A stretch of DNA of 64,000 nt, from assembly GCF_003464595.1 (NCBI RefSeq), contig NZ_QRZF01000005.1, positions 62,001 to 126,000 of the forward strand, given 5' to 3'. The position numbers and the translations under genes are program-made. The notes beneath the pieces are model-generated. The model was not told where the DNA came from. It worked only from the letters and a program-made list of their open reading frames with translations, and searched no databases. The stretch's first letter is position 1. Every line of letters begins with the position of its first letter. The DNA is from Bacteroides intestinalis (GTDB lineage Bacteria > Bacteroidota > Bacteroidia > Bacteroidales > Bacteroidaceae). Below are positions 26,142 to 34,105 of the stretch, one piece after another.

Positions 26142-28526
26142 TTATTTCTTCAAAGCCTTGTCCACATCCAGATCGACGCCTGCCCATCCCTTCTTGCAAG
26201 TCCAGTCTGCTGCAGGCGAAGCCCAAAACTCATCTGATTCCGGCAAACCGAGGGCTACAAACACGGCAGAGCACAAGTACAAGCTACCTGTTGAAATATA
26301 ACTCTCTCCAATATGAGGCTGATAGCCGGCAAAGCCCACCCGCAGCCATCCTTCGGGGTTGAATGTTCCAGGAGCTTGTGTCTGCCGATTGATAATTGCT
26401 GTCAGTGCACATCTCACTTGTGCAGGTTTCACTCTTTCCGGAAGCAATTTCCGGTAAGCAACGTCGGACAAGGCATGGAAAGCCCCGAAACGGTAAGCCA
26501 ATGAACGACCCACTATCGGGAAAGTCCCTTCGGGAGAAATCATTCTTTCCTGTTGCTCTGCATAGCGGGCATAGCGTTCGAGTTCAAGTTCGTAAGGTAT
26601 GGCACCTTCTATCTGGTGTTTCTTCATCACACCCAGCACTTCCGCCATCATCGGGTGGATAACGAAACTGTTGTAATAGTCCAGATGGAATTCGGCCCCG
26701 TCACCGTACCAGCCATCTCCCTTATACCACTGCTCAAAGCGGTCACAGGCATATTTCACCCGGTCATACTCCCACTCGCCGGTAAATTCCTTTAAGGCAG
26801 CCTCCACCATTGCCGAGAAAAACAGCCAATTGGTTTCGGAAGGTTTTATTACTCTCGATGATTTGAGCTCCTTGATTACCCGTTCCTGAGTGGTCTTATC
26901 CAGTTTATCCCACAGTTGTGTACGGGCTCTCAGTAATCCATGAGCCAGGAAAGCTGCATCCACCAAGGGTTGACGTCCATTATTGAAGTTCAGGTAATCG
27001 GGCGATTCCGGATCAACTCCATTGGCAATCGACTTTAAAGCCAAATCGATGTACCGGGCACGCAGTTTACCCTCTATCGTATTGTCGGGTCCCAGTTCCA
27101 GCCAAGCCGAAATACCTGTAATCAGTCTGCCCAAAGCTTCCAGATGTGTCACTTCTCTTCTTTTCTGCATATCGGCGGCGATAGATTCAACCGGCATATT
27201 TTTACGAAGTTCACCTTTCGCCATATTCGCCAGCAACGGATAGGAGATACGATGGAGTGAACTCAACCAAGCGGAACGGTCCGGATTTTCAGAGAAAGCC
27301 GTAATCGTCTCAACTACGGGACGCCCTTCCAACAAATTCTTATAGCGAAGCAAAGCCTCTACAAAATAATAATCGGCATACGTCAATGGAGCATCTATCT
27401 CATACTGCTTTGCCATGAAACCAGTGCAATGCTTAATGATAAAATGATTGTTATCGCCCACTTTCCTGGCACGATAGGCCGGAGAAGCCAACGACTTTAT
27501 TTGCTGTTCACCTATTGCAAGGAATTGCTTGCCCAGTTCGCCTTCTACATAAGTACTCAGCTCCACATAAGCCGACGCCATAATGGCACCGGCCGAAGCA
27601 TCTCTATCAGCTTTCGGAATATCGGGAGTATCAAAGTCCCAATAAGGGATTTTATCTTTAGGCAAACGCGGGTGGTTCATAATGTACTTACCGACTTTTA
27701 TAGCATGGTCCAGATACTCTTTCTTACCCGTCTGACGATACATCATGGTGAATCCATACAATCCCCATGCCTGTCCACGCGACCAGGCGGACTGGTCGCT
27801 TACCCCCTGATGTGTCACCTGGTTCAGCACCTTTCCTGTAATCGTATCATAGCTAACCACATGGTACGAACTGCCATCCGGACGGAAATGATTGATCATT
27901 GTACGGTCGGCATGAGATTTCGCTTTATTATAGTAAGAATTATCTCCCGTCATGGATGAGGCTACCGTAAAAAGCTCCAGATTCATCATGTTATCAATGA
28001 TTACGGAGAACTGCCATTTCTTGCTGTTCCACGAGCGGGTGCAACCCGTCACCGGATGGAAGCGGGTGGATAAGGATTTGGCCGCAGTCTCTATCACTTC
28101 CCTGTAAGCTTCATTACGGGTAAGGCGGTAGCCATTGCCGAAACTGCAATTGATGATAAAACCAACATCGTGATTGCTGGTCGTATACTTCTGTTTTTCC
28201 ACACGCAAAGTCATTTCCTCGGCGGCTGCCCTCACCTGCGGATCATTGCTATACTCATAACAATACCATAACGTACCGGGATAGAAACCACTTGTCCACC
28301 AACCGGAATCGCAGGTAATCATCTCTCCATCCTTCGCCGTTCTGGGCAATATGCCTTTCTGATCTTTCATCTCACCGAACATGGACATTGACTGTCTGAC
28401 AGAGAAGTCGAGCGCATCCTCAACAACCTTTTTCATACCTTTTGTCACTGCCGATGCCGAAGAGGTGAATCCTGCCAACAGAACCAAACCTATAACTAAA
28501 ACTTTCTTTCCGTTTCTCATCATCAT
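26142..28526 (-). CDS. GH88 unsaturated glucuronyl hydrolase fused to DUF2264 (GH154-like) domain
   Basis: 794 residues, twice the length of either family alone. A signal peptide (1-26) is followed by a GH88 alpha/alpha barrel to about residue 395. CDSGWWTSGFYPGTLWY, SNHDVGFIINCSFGNGYRLT (Asp 120) and VIIDNMMNLELF (Asp 178) are the catalytic-region motifs of enzymes that remove 4,5-unsaturated uronates from lyase products. From about 405 the protein is a full DUF2264 domain (SWLELGPDN-like core; KGDGWYGDGAEFHLDYYNSF; SPEGTFPIVGRSLAYRFG). As I recall, some DUF2264 proteins are classed as GH154 beta-glucuronidases. The fusion could thus remove both unsaturated and saturated uronate ends. Three consecutive ATGs make the start uncertain by two codons. 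Confidence 0.87.
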   Translation of the reverse strand: MMMRNGKKVLVIGLVLLAGFTSSASAVTKGMKKVVEDALDFSVRQSMSMFGEMKDQKGILPRTAKDGEMITCDSGWWTSGFYPGTLWYCYEYSNDPQVRAAAEEMTLRVEKQKYTTSNHDVGFIINCSFGNGYRLTRNEAYREVIETAAKSLSTRFHPVTGCTRSWNSKKWQFSVIIDNMMNLELFTVASSMTGDNSYYNKAKSHADRTMINHFRPDGSSYHVVSYDTITGKVLNQVTHQGVSDQSAWSRGQAWGLYGFTMMYRQTGKKEYLDHAIKVGKYIMNHPRLPKDKIPYWDFDTPDIPKADRDASAGAIMASAYVELSTYVEGELGKQFLAIGEQQIKSLASPAYRARKVGDNNHFIIKHCTGFMAKQYEIDAPLTYADYYFVEALLRYKNLLEGRPVVETITAFSENPDRSAWLSSLHRISYPLLANMAKGELRKNMPVESIAADMQKRREVTHLEALGRLITGISAWLELGPDNTIEGKLRARYIDLALKSIANGVDPESPDYLNFNNGRQPLVDAAFLAHGLLRARTQLWDKLDKTTQERVIKELKSSRVIKPSETNWLFFSAMVEAALKEFTGEWEYDRVKYACDRFEQWYKGDGWYGDGAEFHLDYYNSFVIHPMMAEVLGVMKKHQIEGAIPYELELERYARYAEQQERMISPEGTFPIVGRSLAYRFGAFHALSDVAYRKLLPERVKPAQVRCALTAIINRQTQAPGTFNPEGWLRVGFAGYQPHIGESYISTGSLYLCSAVFVALGLPESDEFWASPAADWTCKKGWAGVDLDVDKALKK

Positions 28527-28715
28527 CCTTTTAAAGGTTTATATTTATTTGTTTTATTTCTTAAAATACCGGTATTTCCCATTTGTCTTTACAAAAAGAG
28601 AGGAAAACAGGCTTTTGCCTTACAATGCATTTTATCCGGAAAGACAAAACAGGCCATCAGCGCCTCCCGTCTTTGAATATAAATGCGGCATATTGCATAA
28701 TATACGTCCGTTATA

Positions 28716-28860
28716 CATATTCTATGTACAGGAACTCTATATTCTGCAGATTGCATCTATAGTTCTGACGTATCAGATATATAGTTCCAACGCGTCAGAT
28801 ATATAGTTCCTGCACATTAGATATATAGTTTCTGTACCAAAGAAGCATATATTCTGCAAA
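28716..28860. repeat. Imperfect tandem repeat, core AGATATATAGTTCC, 22-bp period
   Basis: TATAGTT cores start at 28758, 28780, 28802 and 28824, exactly 22 bp apart, with a conserved AGATATATAGTTCC and a variable 8-base part (gacgtatc, aacgcgtc, tgcacatt). The array is flanked by two copies of TATATTCTGCA at 28738-28748 and 28848-28858, themselves 110 bp (5 x 22) apart. A looser related copy begins near 28716. It lies 190-330 bp upstream of the GH88-DUF2264 gene. Confidence 0.75.
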
Positions 28861-28982
28861 AGCCTTATGGTCAAAGAGCCCGAACAAGCAATTTCCCGTT
28901 TTTTAGAGTTGTATGTATTTATATATCCAACTCATAATCTGACAAATATAGATTTTCATTCGCGAATTTACAAACCTCCTCT

Positions 28983-29012
28983 CCCCGGGCTGCAAAGCAG
29001 AGACTCCCGGGG
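28983..29012 (-). terminator. Possible hairpin terminator after the clan GH-A lipoprotein gene
   Basis: CCCCGGG and CCCGGGG arms with an inner TGC/GCA pairing form a stable hairpin about 37 bp after the stop of the minus-strand gene. There is no strong T run on the minus strand, so termination strength is uncertain. Confidence 0.45.
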
Positions 29013-29048
29013 CTTTAGAAATTCAAAATGTCAATCTGATAAATCTGT

Positions 29049-30599
29049 TTATTTATCAAAATACTCAATAAGGTTGTAAACATTGTAATTTACTTCCTTC
29101 ATGAACTTACTCAGATAGGGATACATCTCGTAATAGTTGTCATAAACCCCTTTATTAGCGGGCTTACTGCTATTGTCCGTACCATCATCATCCTGATACT
29201 TGAACCAATGCCAGCCGACACAGTTCTTGGCTTCCAACAAACCCAAAGTGAAATGCTGGTATGCGTACGCCCTGTCATTCTGAGTAGGAACGGAGAATCC
29301 GGCACCCGACTGGTTGTTCAGGTCAGAATCTTCCACACCCTTTGTATAAAACTCAGTAACCATAAAGGGAGCATCCGCCCAATCTTCACCCCACTGCTTC
29401 ACATAGGTAGTCAGCTCCGGGCTCCAACGGCTATAGTAATTGATAGAGATGATATCGCAATACTTACCCGCAGCCGCCACCACATGTTGTAGATATTTCG
29501 GTGTTCCATGCAGACGGGTTCCCAGGTACATCATTCCCGGATCAATCTCTTTAATGGCTTCCTTGACTCCCTTGTAATAGAGTTCGGCCAACCTGCCGGC
29601 AAACTCACTATTCAGGTTATCGGTAACACTTGTTGCATTCTTCTCTTCCATAAACTTCTTAGCTTCCAGGTAGGCGACATCTGTCCGGTCGGTCAGTTGC
29701 AAGAAGCGATCCAGTATTCTTGAATTCTGCGAAGAGAAGTTTATCTCATTATCCGAAAAGAAGCCCAATACATTCGCATCATTCAAATAAGACGCCATGG
29801 CCGAACGGATATAAGTCTTACAGAACTCCGCCCAATCACTGTACAACACAAGTCCCAGTTCATTATCGGAAGTATTTCCCGGATAAGCATGCCCGTTCTG
29901 CGATCTGAACTGGCTGAGGAAGCCGAACGAAGGTGCAAGAGTCATAGGTGCATTGGGATTGCTCTGGTTATGTGTCTGAATCTTGCTGTAAGTATTGGTA
30001 CAGAAAGCACCGGTACCGTGGAAACCAATGGAAGCCAGTTCCGATTGTGTCTTCGACAACCACATATTATCATTACCAAAGCGCTTGTTCCAGGCTTCTT
30101 TATTACGCGAAGAAGAACCATACCTGAGGGAAGTCACACTTCTTTCATAGTGAGGATATCCTTCGGGATCGATAATCCACCAACGACCGTTGACTTTCTT
30201 CACATAAAAGCGTCCTGTGGCTTGTTGCTTGGCACCTGTGGTAAGGCTACCATATTTATTGGTGATAGCCTTATAGTCACTCTCTGTTTTTATGCTTGGT
30301 TTATACTCGCCCATATAAGCCACGATGCGGGTATTCGCTTCAGTCCAGCTGGCAACCGGTGGAAACTGGCTCGAATACTTCACCTTGATCGGGCGGTACG
30401 GTTTACCCAGAAGTGAAGGACTGTAAGCCTGCATCTCTCCGGGAGTCGGCAACCCCTCTATAATCTCATCATCGTCACCCTCGTCCAAAACAACGTCCGG
30501 CGGCATGAAGTTAGGATCTTTCACTTCATAGTCTACACATGAAGTCAACATAAACAGACACGCAAAGGATGCCGTTATATAAAATGATTTTATTTTCAT
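29049..30599 (-). CDS. Clan GH-A glycoside hydrolase lipoprotein (GH50/agarase-like)
   Basis: 516 residues; signal MKIKSFYITASFACLFMLTSC with lipid-bearing Cys 21, followed by an acidic linker (DEGDDDE), typical of surface-exposed Bacteroides lipoproteins. FYVKKVNGRWWIIDPEGYPH resembles the opening strand of agarase-like barrels. LGFFSDNEINF (Asn 284-Glu 285) and PFMVTEFYTKG (Glu 416) are the expected acid/base and nucleophile of clan GH-A. It closes the SusC-SusD-SGBP run with a 20-bp gap, the place where surface endo-acting enzymes of PULs usually sit. It may make the first cut in the polysaccharide. The frame extends 15 codons upstream of the chosen ATG. Family assignment needs a profile search. 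Confidence 0.65.
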   Translation of the reverse strand: MKIKSFYITASFACLFMLTSCVDYEVKDPNFMPPDVVLDEGDDDEIIEGLPTPGEMQAYSPSLLGKPYRPIKVKYSSQFPPVASWTEANTRIVAYMGEYKPSIKTESDYKAITNKYGSLTTGAKQQATGRFYVKKVNGRWWIIDPEGYPHYERSVTSLRYGSSSRNKEAWNKRFGNDNMWLSKTQSELASIGFHGTGAFCTNTYSKIQTHNQSNPNAPMTLAPSFGFLSQFRSQNGHAYPGNTSDNELGLVLYSDWAEFCKTYIRSAMASYLNDANVLGFFSDNEINFSSQNSRILDRFLQLTDRTDVAYLEAKKFMEEKNATSVTDNLNSEFAGRLAELYYKGVKEAIKEIDPGMMYLGTRLHGTPKYLQHVVAAAGKYCDIISINYYSRWSPELTTYVKQWGEDWADAPFMVTEFYTKGVEDSDLNNQSGAGFSVPTQNDRAYAYQHFTLGLLEAKNCVGWHWFKYQDDDGTDNSSKPANKGVYDNYYEMYPYLSKFMKEVNYNVYNLIEYFDK

Positions 30600-30619
30600 G
30601 ATATTTGCCTTTAAAGATT

Positions 30620-32440
30620 TTATTTGGAAACACTTCTCACACAACGAACATAACGTGCACTTCCGGTCTTGGCGTTATTGGTACTGACATATTTACCAAA
30701 ACGTATATAGCAAGCTTTCTTACCGTCGGTAGTCTCCGTACTTGCCCAATAACTGTCACCATTCTCCGTATCTCCCATGGTATTCAGGATCACACCACCA
30801 TGATCGGTGAATATTTTATCGAACGCAGCACGTGCAGCCTGTTCTTCCGCCGGGAGCTGACCGGGAAGCAGGCTCGAACTATGGTTTCCGTTGTAGGCAT
30901 CATATAAAGCCACCAGTTCGTCTTTTGCCGGCCAATACCAGCCTTCACCTCTCTCCTTACAATATTGTATTGCCGGAATGTCTGCTGCATGTTCGCTCTG
31001 TGCTATGGTCTGCGTATTGGCATATCCATCTTCACCATCCGTTACACCAAAACCATCGGCAAATCCGTTTGTCCACTTCAGGCTCTCCCGCTTAAGGGAC
31101 ACGATCTTAGCTTTGGAAGGATCTGCCGGATCCACCCAGAACACAATACCGCCTTCAGCAAGTTCCGTATCTCCATCTTTCGTCACATACTCACCTATTG
31201 TGAAAGGTTCCACAGCTATAGCTTTCTGCTGGCTTACGGTAATGGTAGCCGTAGCCTGGCCTTCACCGGAACCGGCCACGACGGTCACAGTCGCCGTACG
31301 CGAACCATCCGTGGTATTCTCCGACAAAGCGGTGAATGTAATCTTGTTTTCTGCCTTGCTTACGGAAAGCCATGTGGAGCCATCACCTTCAATGGTTACC
31401 GTATACGAACTCTTATTCGTAGTTACGGTAGACTCTGCCGTAGCACCGGCTTCACTGGTCAGTCCAACCTGAGTAGGGGTAACGGTCAGTGTGGCAGGTT
31501 CTTCGGGGAACTTATAGTTACCTATCACTTTCATGGCACGTACGAAGCGGCTTGTACCCGTCTTGGCACCAAAGTCAAGTCCATACTTACCGAAACGGAC
31601 GTATCTTGCTTTCTGCCCATCTTCACTTTCCGTACTTGCCCAGTAGCTTTCACCATTGCCCGTATCAGCCGCTGCATTTATAACCGCTCCACCCAAATCG
31701 GTCAGGTACTGGTCTAACATGGCACGGGCTGCCTTTTCCGTATCGCTGATACTGGCAGGCACTGCATTGGTGAATGCCGGGTCTTCATGCCCGATACCAT
31801 TGTATGCGTCAAACAAATCGAGCAATTCATTGGATGCCGGTAAATACCAACCTTCTCCCAATGCTGTACACAAGGCGGCAGCATCATTAGGACCTGCATT
31901 TACAAACAGAGCTGTATTCGCCGGGCCGTCTACTGCCGACAGAGCGCCATGAGGCATGATAGATGCTTCATACGGATTGCCGCCCCAACGTTCCAGTGAG
32001 ATAGCCTTTCCGGATTCCGGATCAGACGGGTCAACCCAGAATATCATACCGAGTCCGTCTTCTGTCACTTGTCCCACTTTCAAAGCCTTCTCTTCCGAAG
32101 CATCCTTATCTGATTGAGTCACTGTTACATCTACAGAGAACTCTCCGGAAACCAACTTCACGACAGTAGAACGCGGTTCACCAGTTTCATTGGCAGCCGT
32201 AGCTTTATAAATGGCACGTTTCGGATTCACATCTACCGAGAGCCAGTCTGCCGTATACTCGGCGGTAACCTCACCCTCCGTCGTATAAATAAGAGCCGTT
32301 GCAGAAGAACCTTCATTCTTCGATATATTTATAGTGGTTTGGTCATAATTAAATTCCGGCATGATACGCACTTCTCCACGCTCTTTACATGAAATCAGTA
32401 TCATACTCAAAATCAATGAAACCAGAGTTAGTTTTTTCAT
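30620..32440 (-). CDS. Surface glycan-binding lipoprotein, (BACON + Lcl_C/DUF1566) x 2
   Basis: 606 residues; lipobox LISC (Cys 18). The protein is an internal duplication: BACON-type Ig domain about 28-112 (TADWLSVDVNPKR ... VDVTVTQSD), DUF1566/Lcl_C-like domain about 120-310 (MIFWVDPSDPESGKAISLER, GEGWYLPASNELLDLFDAYN, SYWASTESEDGQKARYVRFG), a second BACON about 315-405 (STWLSVSKAENKITFTA ... ITVSQQ) and a second DUF1566 about 415-604 (IVFWVDPADPSKAKIVSLKR, GEGWYWPAKDELVALYDAYN, SYWASTETTDGKKACYIRFG). It is in the SusE/F position after SusD and should bind the target glycan at the surface. The Lcl_C family is named after a Legionella protein that binds sulfated glycosaminoglycans, fitting the sulfatase-rich locus. 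Confidence 0.8.
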   Translation of the reverse strand: MKKLTLVSLILSMILISCKERGEVRIMPEFNYDQTTINISKNEGSSATALIYTTEGEVTAEYTADWLSVDVNPKRAIYKATAANETGEPRSTVVKLVSGEFSVDVTVTQSDKDASEEKALKVGQVTEDGLGMIFWVDPSDPESGKAISLERWGGNPYEASIMPHGALSAVDGPANTALFVNAGPNDAAALCTALGEGWYLPASNELLDLFDAYNGIGHEDPAFTNAVPASISDTEKAARAMLDQYLTDLGGAVINAAADTGNGESYWASTESEDGQKARYVRFGKYGLDFGAKTGTSRFVRAMKVIGNYKFPEEPATLTVTPTQVGLTSEAGATAESTVTTNKSSYTVTIEGDGSTWLSVSKAENKITFTALSENTTDGSRTATVTVVAGSGEGQATATITVSQQKAIAVEPFTIGEYVTKDGDTELAEGGIVFWVDPADPSKAKIVSLKRESLKWTNGFADGFGVTDGEDGYANTQTIAQSEHAADIPAIQYCKERGEGWYWPAKDELVALYDAYNGNHSSSLLPGQLPAEEQAARAAFDKIFTDHGGVILNTMGDTENGDSYWASTETTDGKKACYIRFGKYVSTNNAKTGSARYVRCVRSVSK

Positions 32441-32482
32441 ATTATGATTCTGTTTTTAATTTATAATTTAAAGTCAACTCTC

Positions 32483-34087
32483 CTATTTCCACGGATCGCT
32501 CTGCGGGAAGTTCTCTGCTCCCATCAGGTCTATCTGCTTCTGTGGTATAGGCCATATTTCGTGTTTGCCTTTCACGAAGTAATCACGACACAAGGCATAG
32601 TCGGTATCCAGATACGGGTCTTCCGACTTCAAGTCGCCCGAGTGTTCACGAGCCCGGTCGTAGAGGAGTCCAAGACGTTTCAACAATGGCCAGCGTACTC
32701 CTTCGAAGTGCAGTTCACGGGCGTATTCATCCAGAATCATATCAAGGGTAAGCGGACCGTTCTCACGGGCATTACCTGCTCTGCTCCACGTCTTGTTATA
32801 GTATTCGATGGCTTCGGAACTCGAACCGCCGTCGCGATGGAAGTAAGCCTCACAACACATCAGGTAGGTCTCTGCCAGACGGTAAACGATCAGGTCCTTG
32901 AAACTGGAAGTCCTGTCAGGCTGTGTAGCATTGGTCCATTGATCAAAATGCTTCTTTGACATCGGATGCAGTTTCTCCAGGTATCCGGCAGAACTGCCAT
33001 ACAAATCGGCTGGTATCTCTTTGCCATAATTGGCATTAGTGGGATCATTGTAATAGAACTTGTGGATAAAGAGCTTTTCATAGCGGGTATCCTTTTCCTT
33101 ATCATACAGACCGAACAAGTAAGTATTCGGATAAACACGTCCCCAACCGTAACCACCCTGGGCTGCTTCAAAGGTACATCCGGCATTAGACTGATAGCGG
33201 GTAGTGGTAATAATAGCAAGACGGTGTCCCATCAATGGAGTACCGCTTCCGCCACCTCCCAGGTTCTCTGAGAATTGGTAGGACCACAGCACTTCGGAGT
33301 TACGCAAGTCCGCTCCGCTGAAAACATCTTCCGTCTTCGGCATCAGGGAGTACATCGTGCCATCCCTGAAGATATCCTCACACTCTTTTATTGCTTTATC
33401 ATAGTCCTTTTCCCACATGGCTACCTGCGCTCTCACATGTTTGGCAGCTGCCTTAGTGATACGGCCATAGTCCTTATTCGGGATATCCCAGGCAAGGGTG
33501 GCTATTGCATCTTCCAGGTCACCTTTGATCAGAGTGAATACTTCTTCCGTAGATGCCGGTTTATAGTCACGCACCAGATTATCTACCGTAGTAGGAAGTG
33601 TATTCAGATAGAGACGTTCAAAACGTTTCCATAGTTCAAAGTATGCATGTCCGCGGAAGAACTTAGCCTCAGCCCATGCCTTATGGACAACTTCGTCATC
33701 AAGCCCCAGGTTCTCGGCACTTACAATGATTTCATTGGCTTTGCCTATAATGGAATAATGGTGTGTCCAGAATGATTCGACATCCGCATTGTTAGGCAAT
33801 AGCGTATTGAGACGGGCAATAGCTGCACTTGTTCCTGCACGGAACACCATGATGTCCGTGTTATAGTCGCACATATTTACGACGTACAGGTTACCTCCAT
33901 CTCCATTGGCTATCTGTCTCTCCATATTGTATAATCCTATCACGGCGCGGCTCAGACCATCGGGAGTACCTATCAGATAGTTGTAAGTGATGTCCGTCTT
34001 CGATTCAGGATTAAGAAAGTCTTCACAGGAAGGCAACGTCGCAATTGCTGCAATTGCTAAAGCTGCTATATATAATCTTTTCTTCAT
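32483..34087 (-). CDS. SusD-like outer-membrane nutrient-binding lipoprotein
   Basis: 534 residues, the normal SusD size, with lipobox LPSC (Cys 21). The N-terminal SusD region contains DITYNYLIGTPDGLSRAVIG and helices with TPR-like pattern (HKAWAEAKFFRGHAYFELWK). The C-terminal region holds YRLAETYLMCCEAYFHRDGG and LDMILDEYARELHFEGVRWP, both family hallmarks. It forms a lid over the SusC transporter and captures oligosaccharide at the cell surface. It is 18 bp after susC and 42 bp before the BACON/Lcl_C lipoprotein. The ligand is unknown. Confidence 0.96.
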   Translation of the reverse strand: MKKRLYIAALAIAAIATLPSCEDFLNPESKTDITYNYLIGTPDGLSRAVIGLYNMERQIANGDGGNLYVVNMCDYNTDIMVFRAGTSAAIARLNTLLPNNADVESFWTHHYSIIGKANEIIVSAENLGLDDEVVHKAWAEAKFFRGHAYFELWKRFERLYLNTLPTTVDNLVRDYKPASTEEVFTLIKGDLEDAIATLAWDIPNKDYGRITKAAAKHVRAQVAMWEKDYDKAIKECEDIFRDGTMYSLMPKTEDVFSGADLRNSEVLWSYQFSENLGGGGSGTPLMGHRLAIITTTRYQSNAGCTFEAAQGGYGWGRVYPNTYLFGLYDKEKDTRYEKLFIHKFYYNDPTNANYGKEIPADLYGSSAGYLEKLHPMSKKHFDQWTNATQPDRTSSFKDLIVYRLAETYLMCCEAYFHRDGGSSSEAIEYYNKTWSRAGNARENGPLTLDMILDEYARELHFEGVRWPLLKRLGLLYDRAREHSGDLKSEDPYLDTDYALCRDYFVKGKHEIWPIPQKQIDLMGAENFPQSDPWK

Positions 34088-34105
34088 TTTTTCGGTCTTT
34101 AATAA

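Larger units (their letters stand above)
28527..29048. other. Long intergenic gap inside the PUL
   Basis: About 520 bases without a credible gene between the SusCD-containing unit and the GH88/sulfatase unit. It contains a GC-rich hairpin after the upstream gene (28983-29012) and a 22-bp-period repeat array (28716-28860). No TAnnTTTG box is seen on the minus strand between the array and the GH88 start, so the promoter of the downstream unit is not identified. Confidence 0.7.

Noticed and set aside
28381..28806. A 141-codon plus-strand open frame over the start of the GH88 gene and the repeat array
   Set aside because: It is antisense to the GH88 signal region and runs through the tandem repeats; composition and lack of a promoter suggest a shadow.
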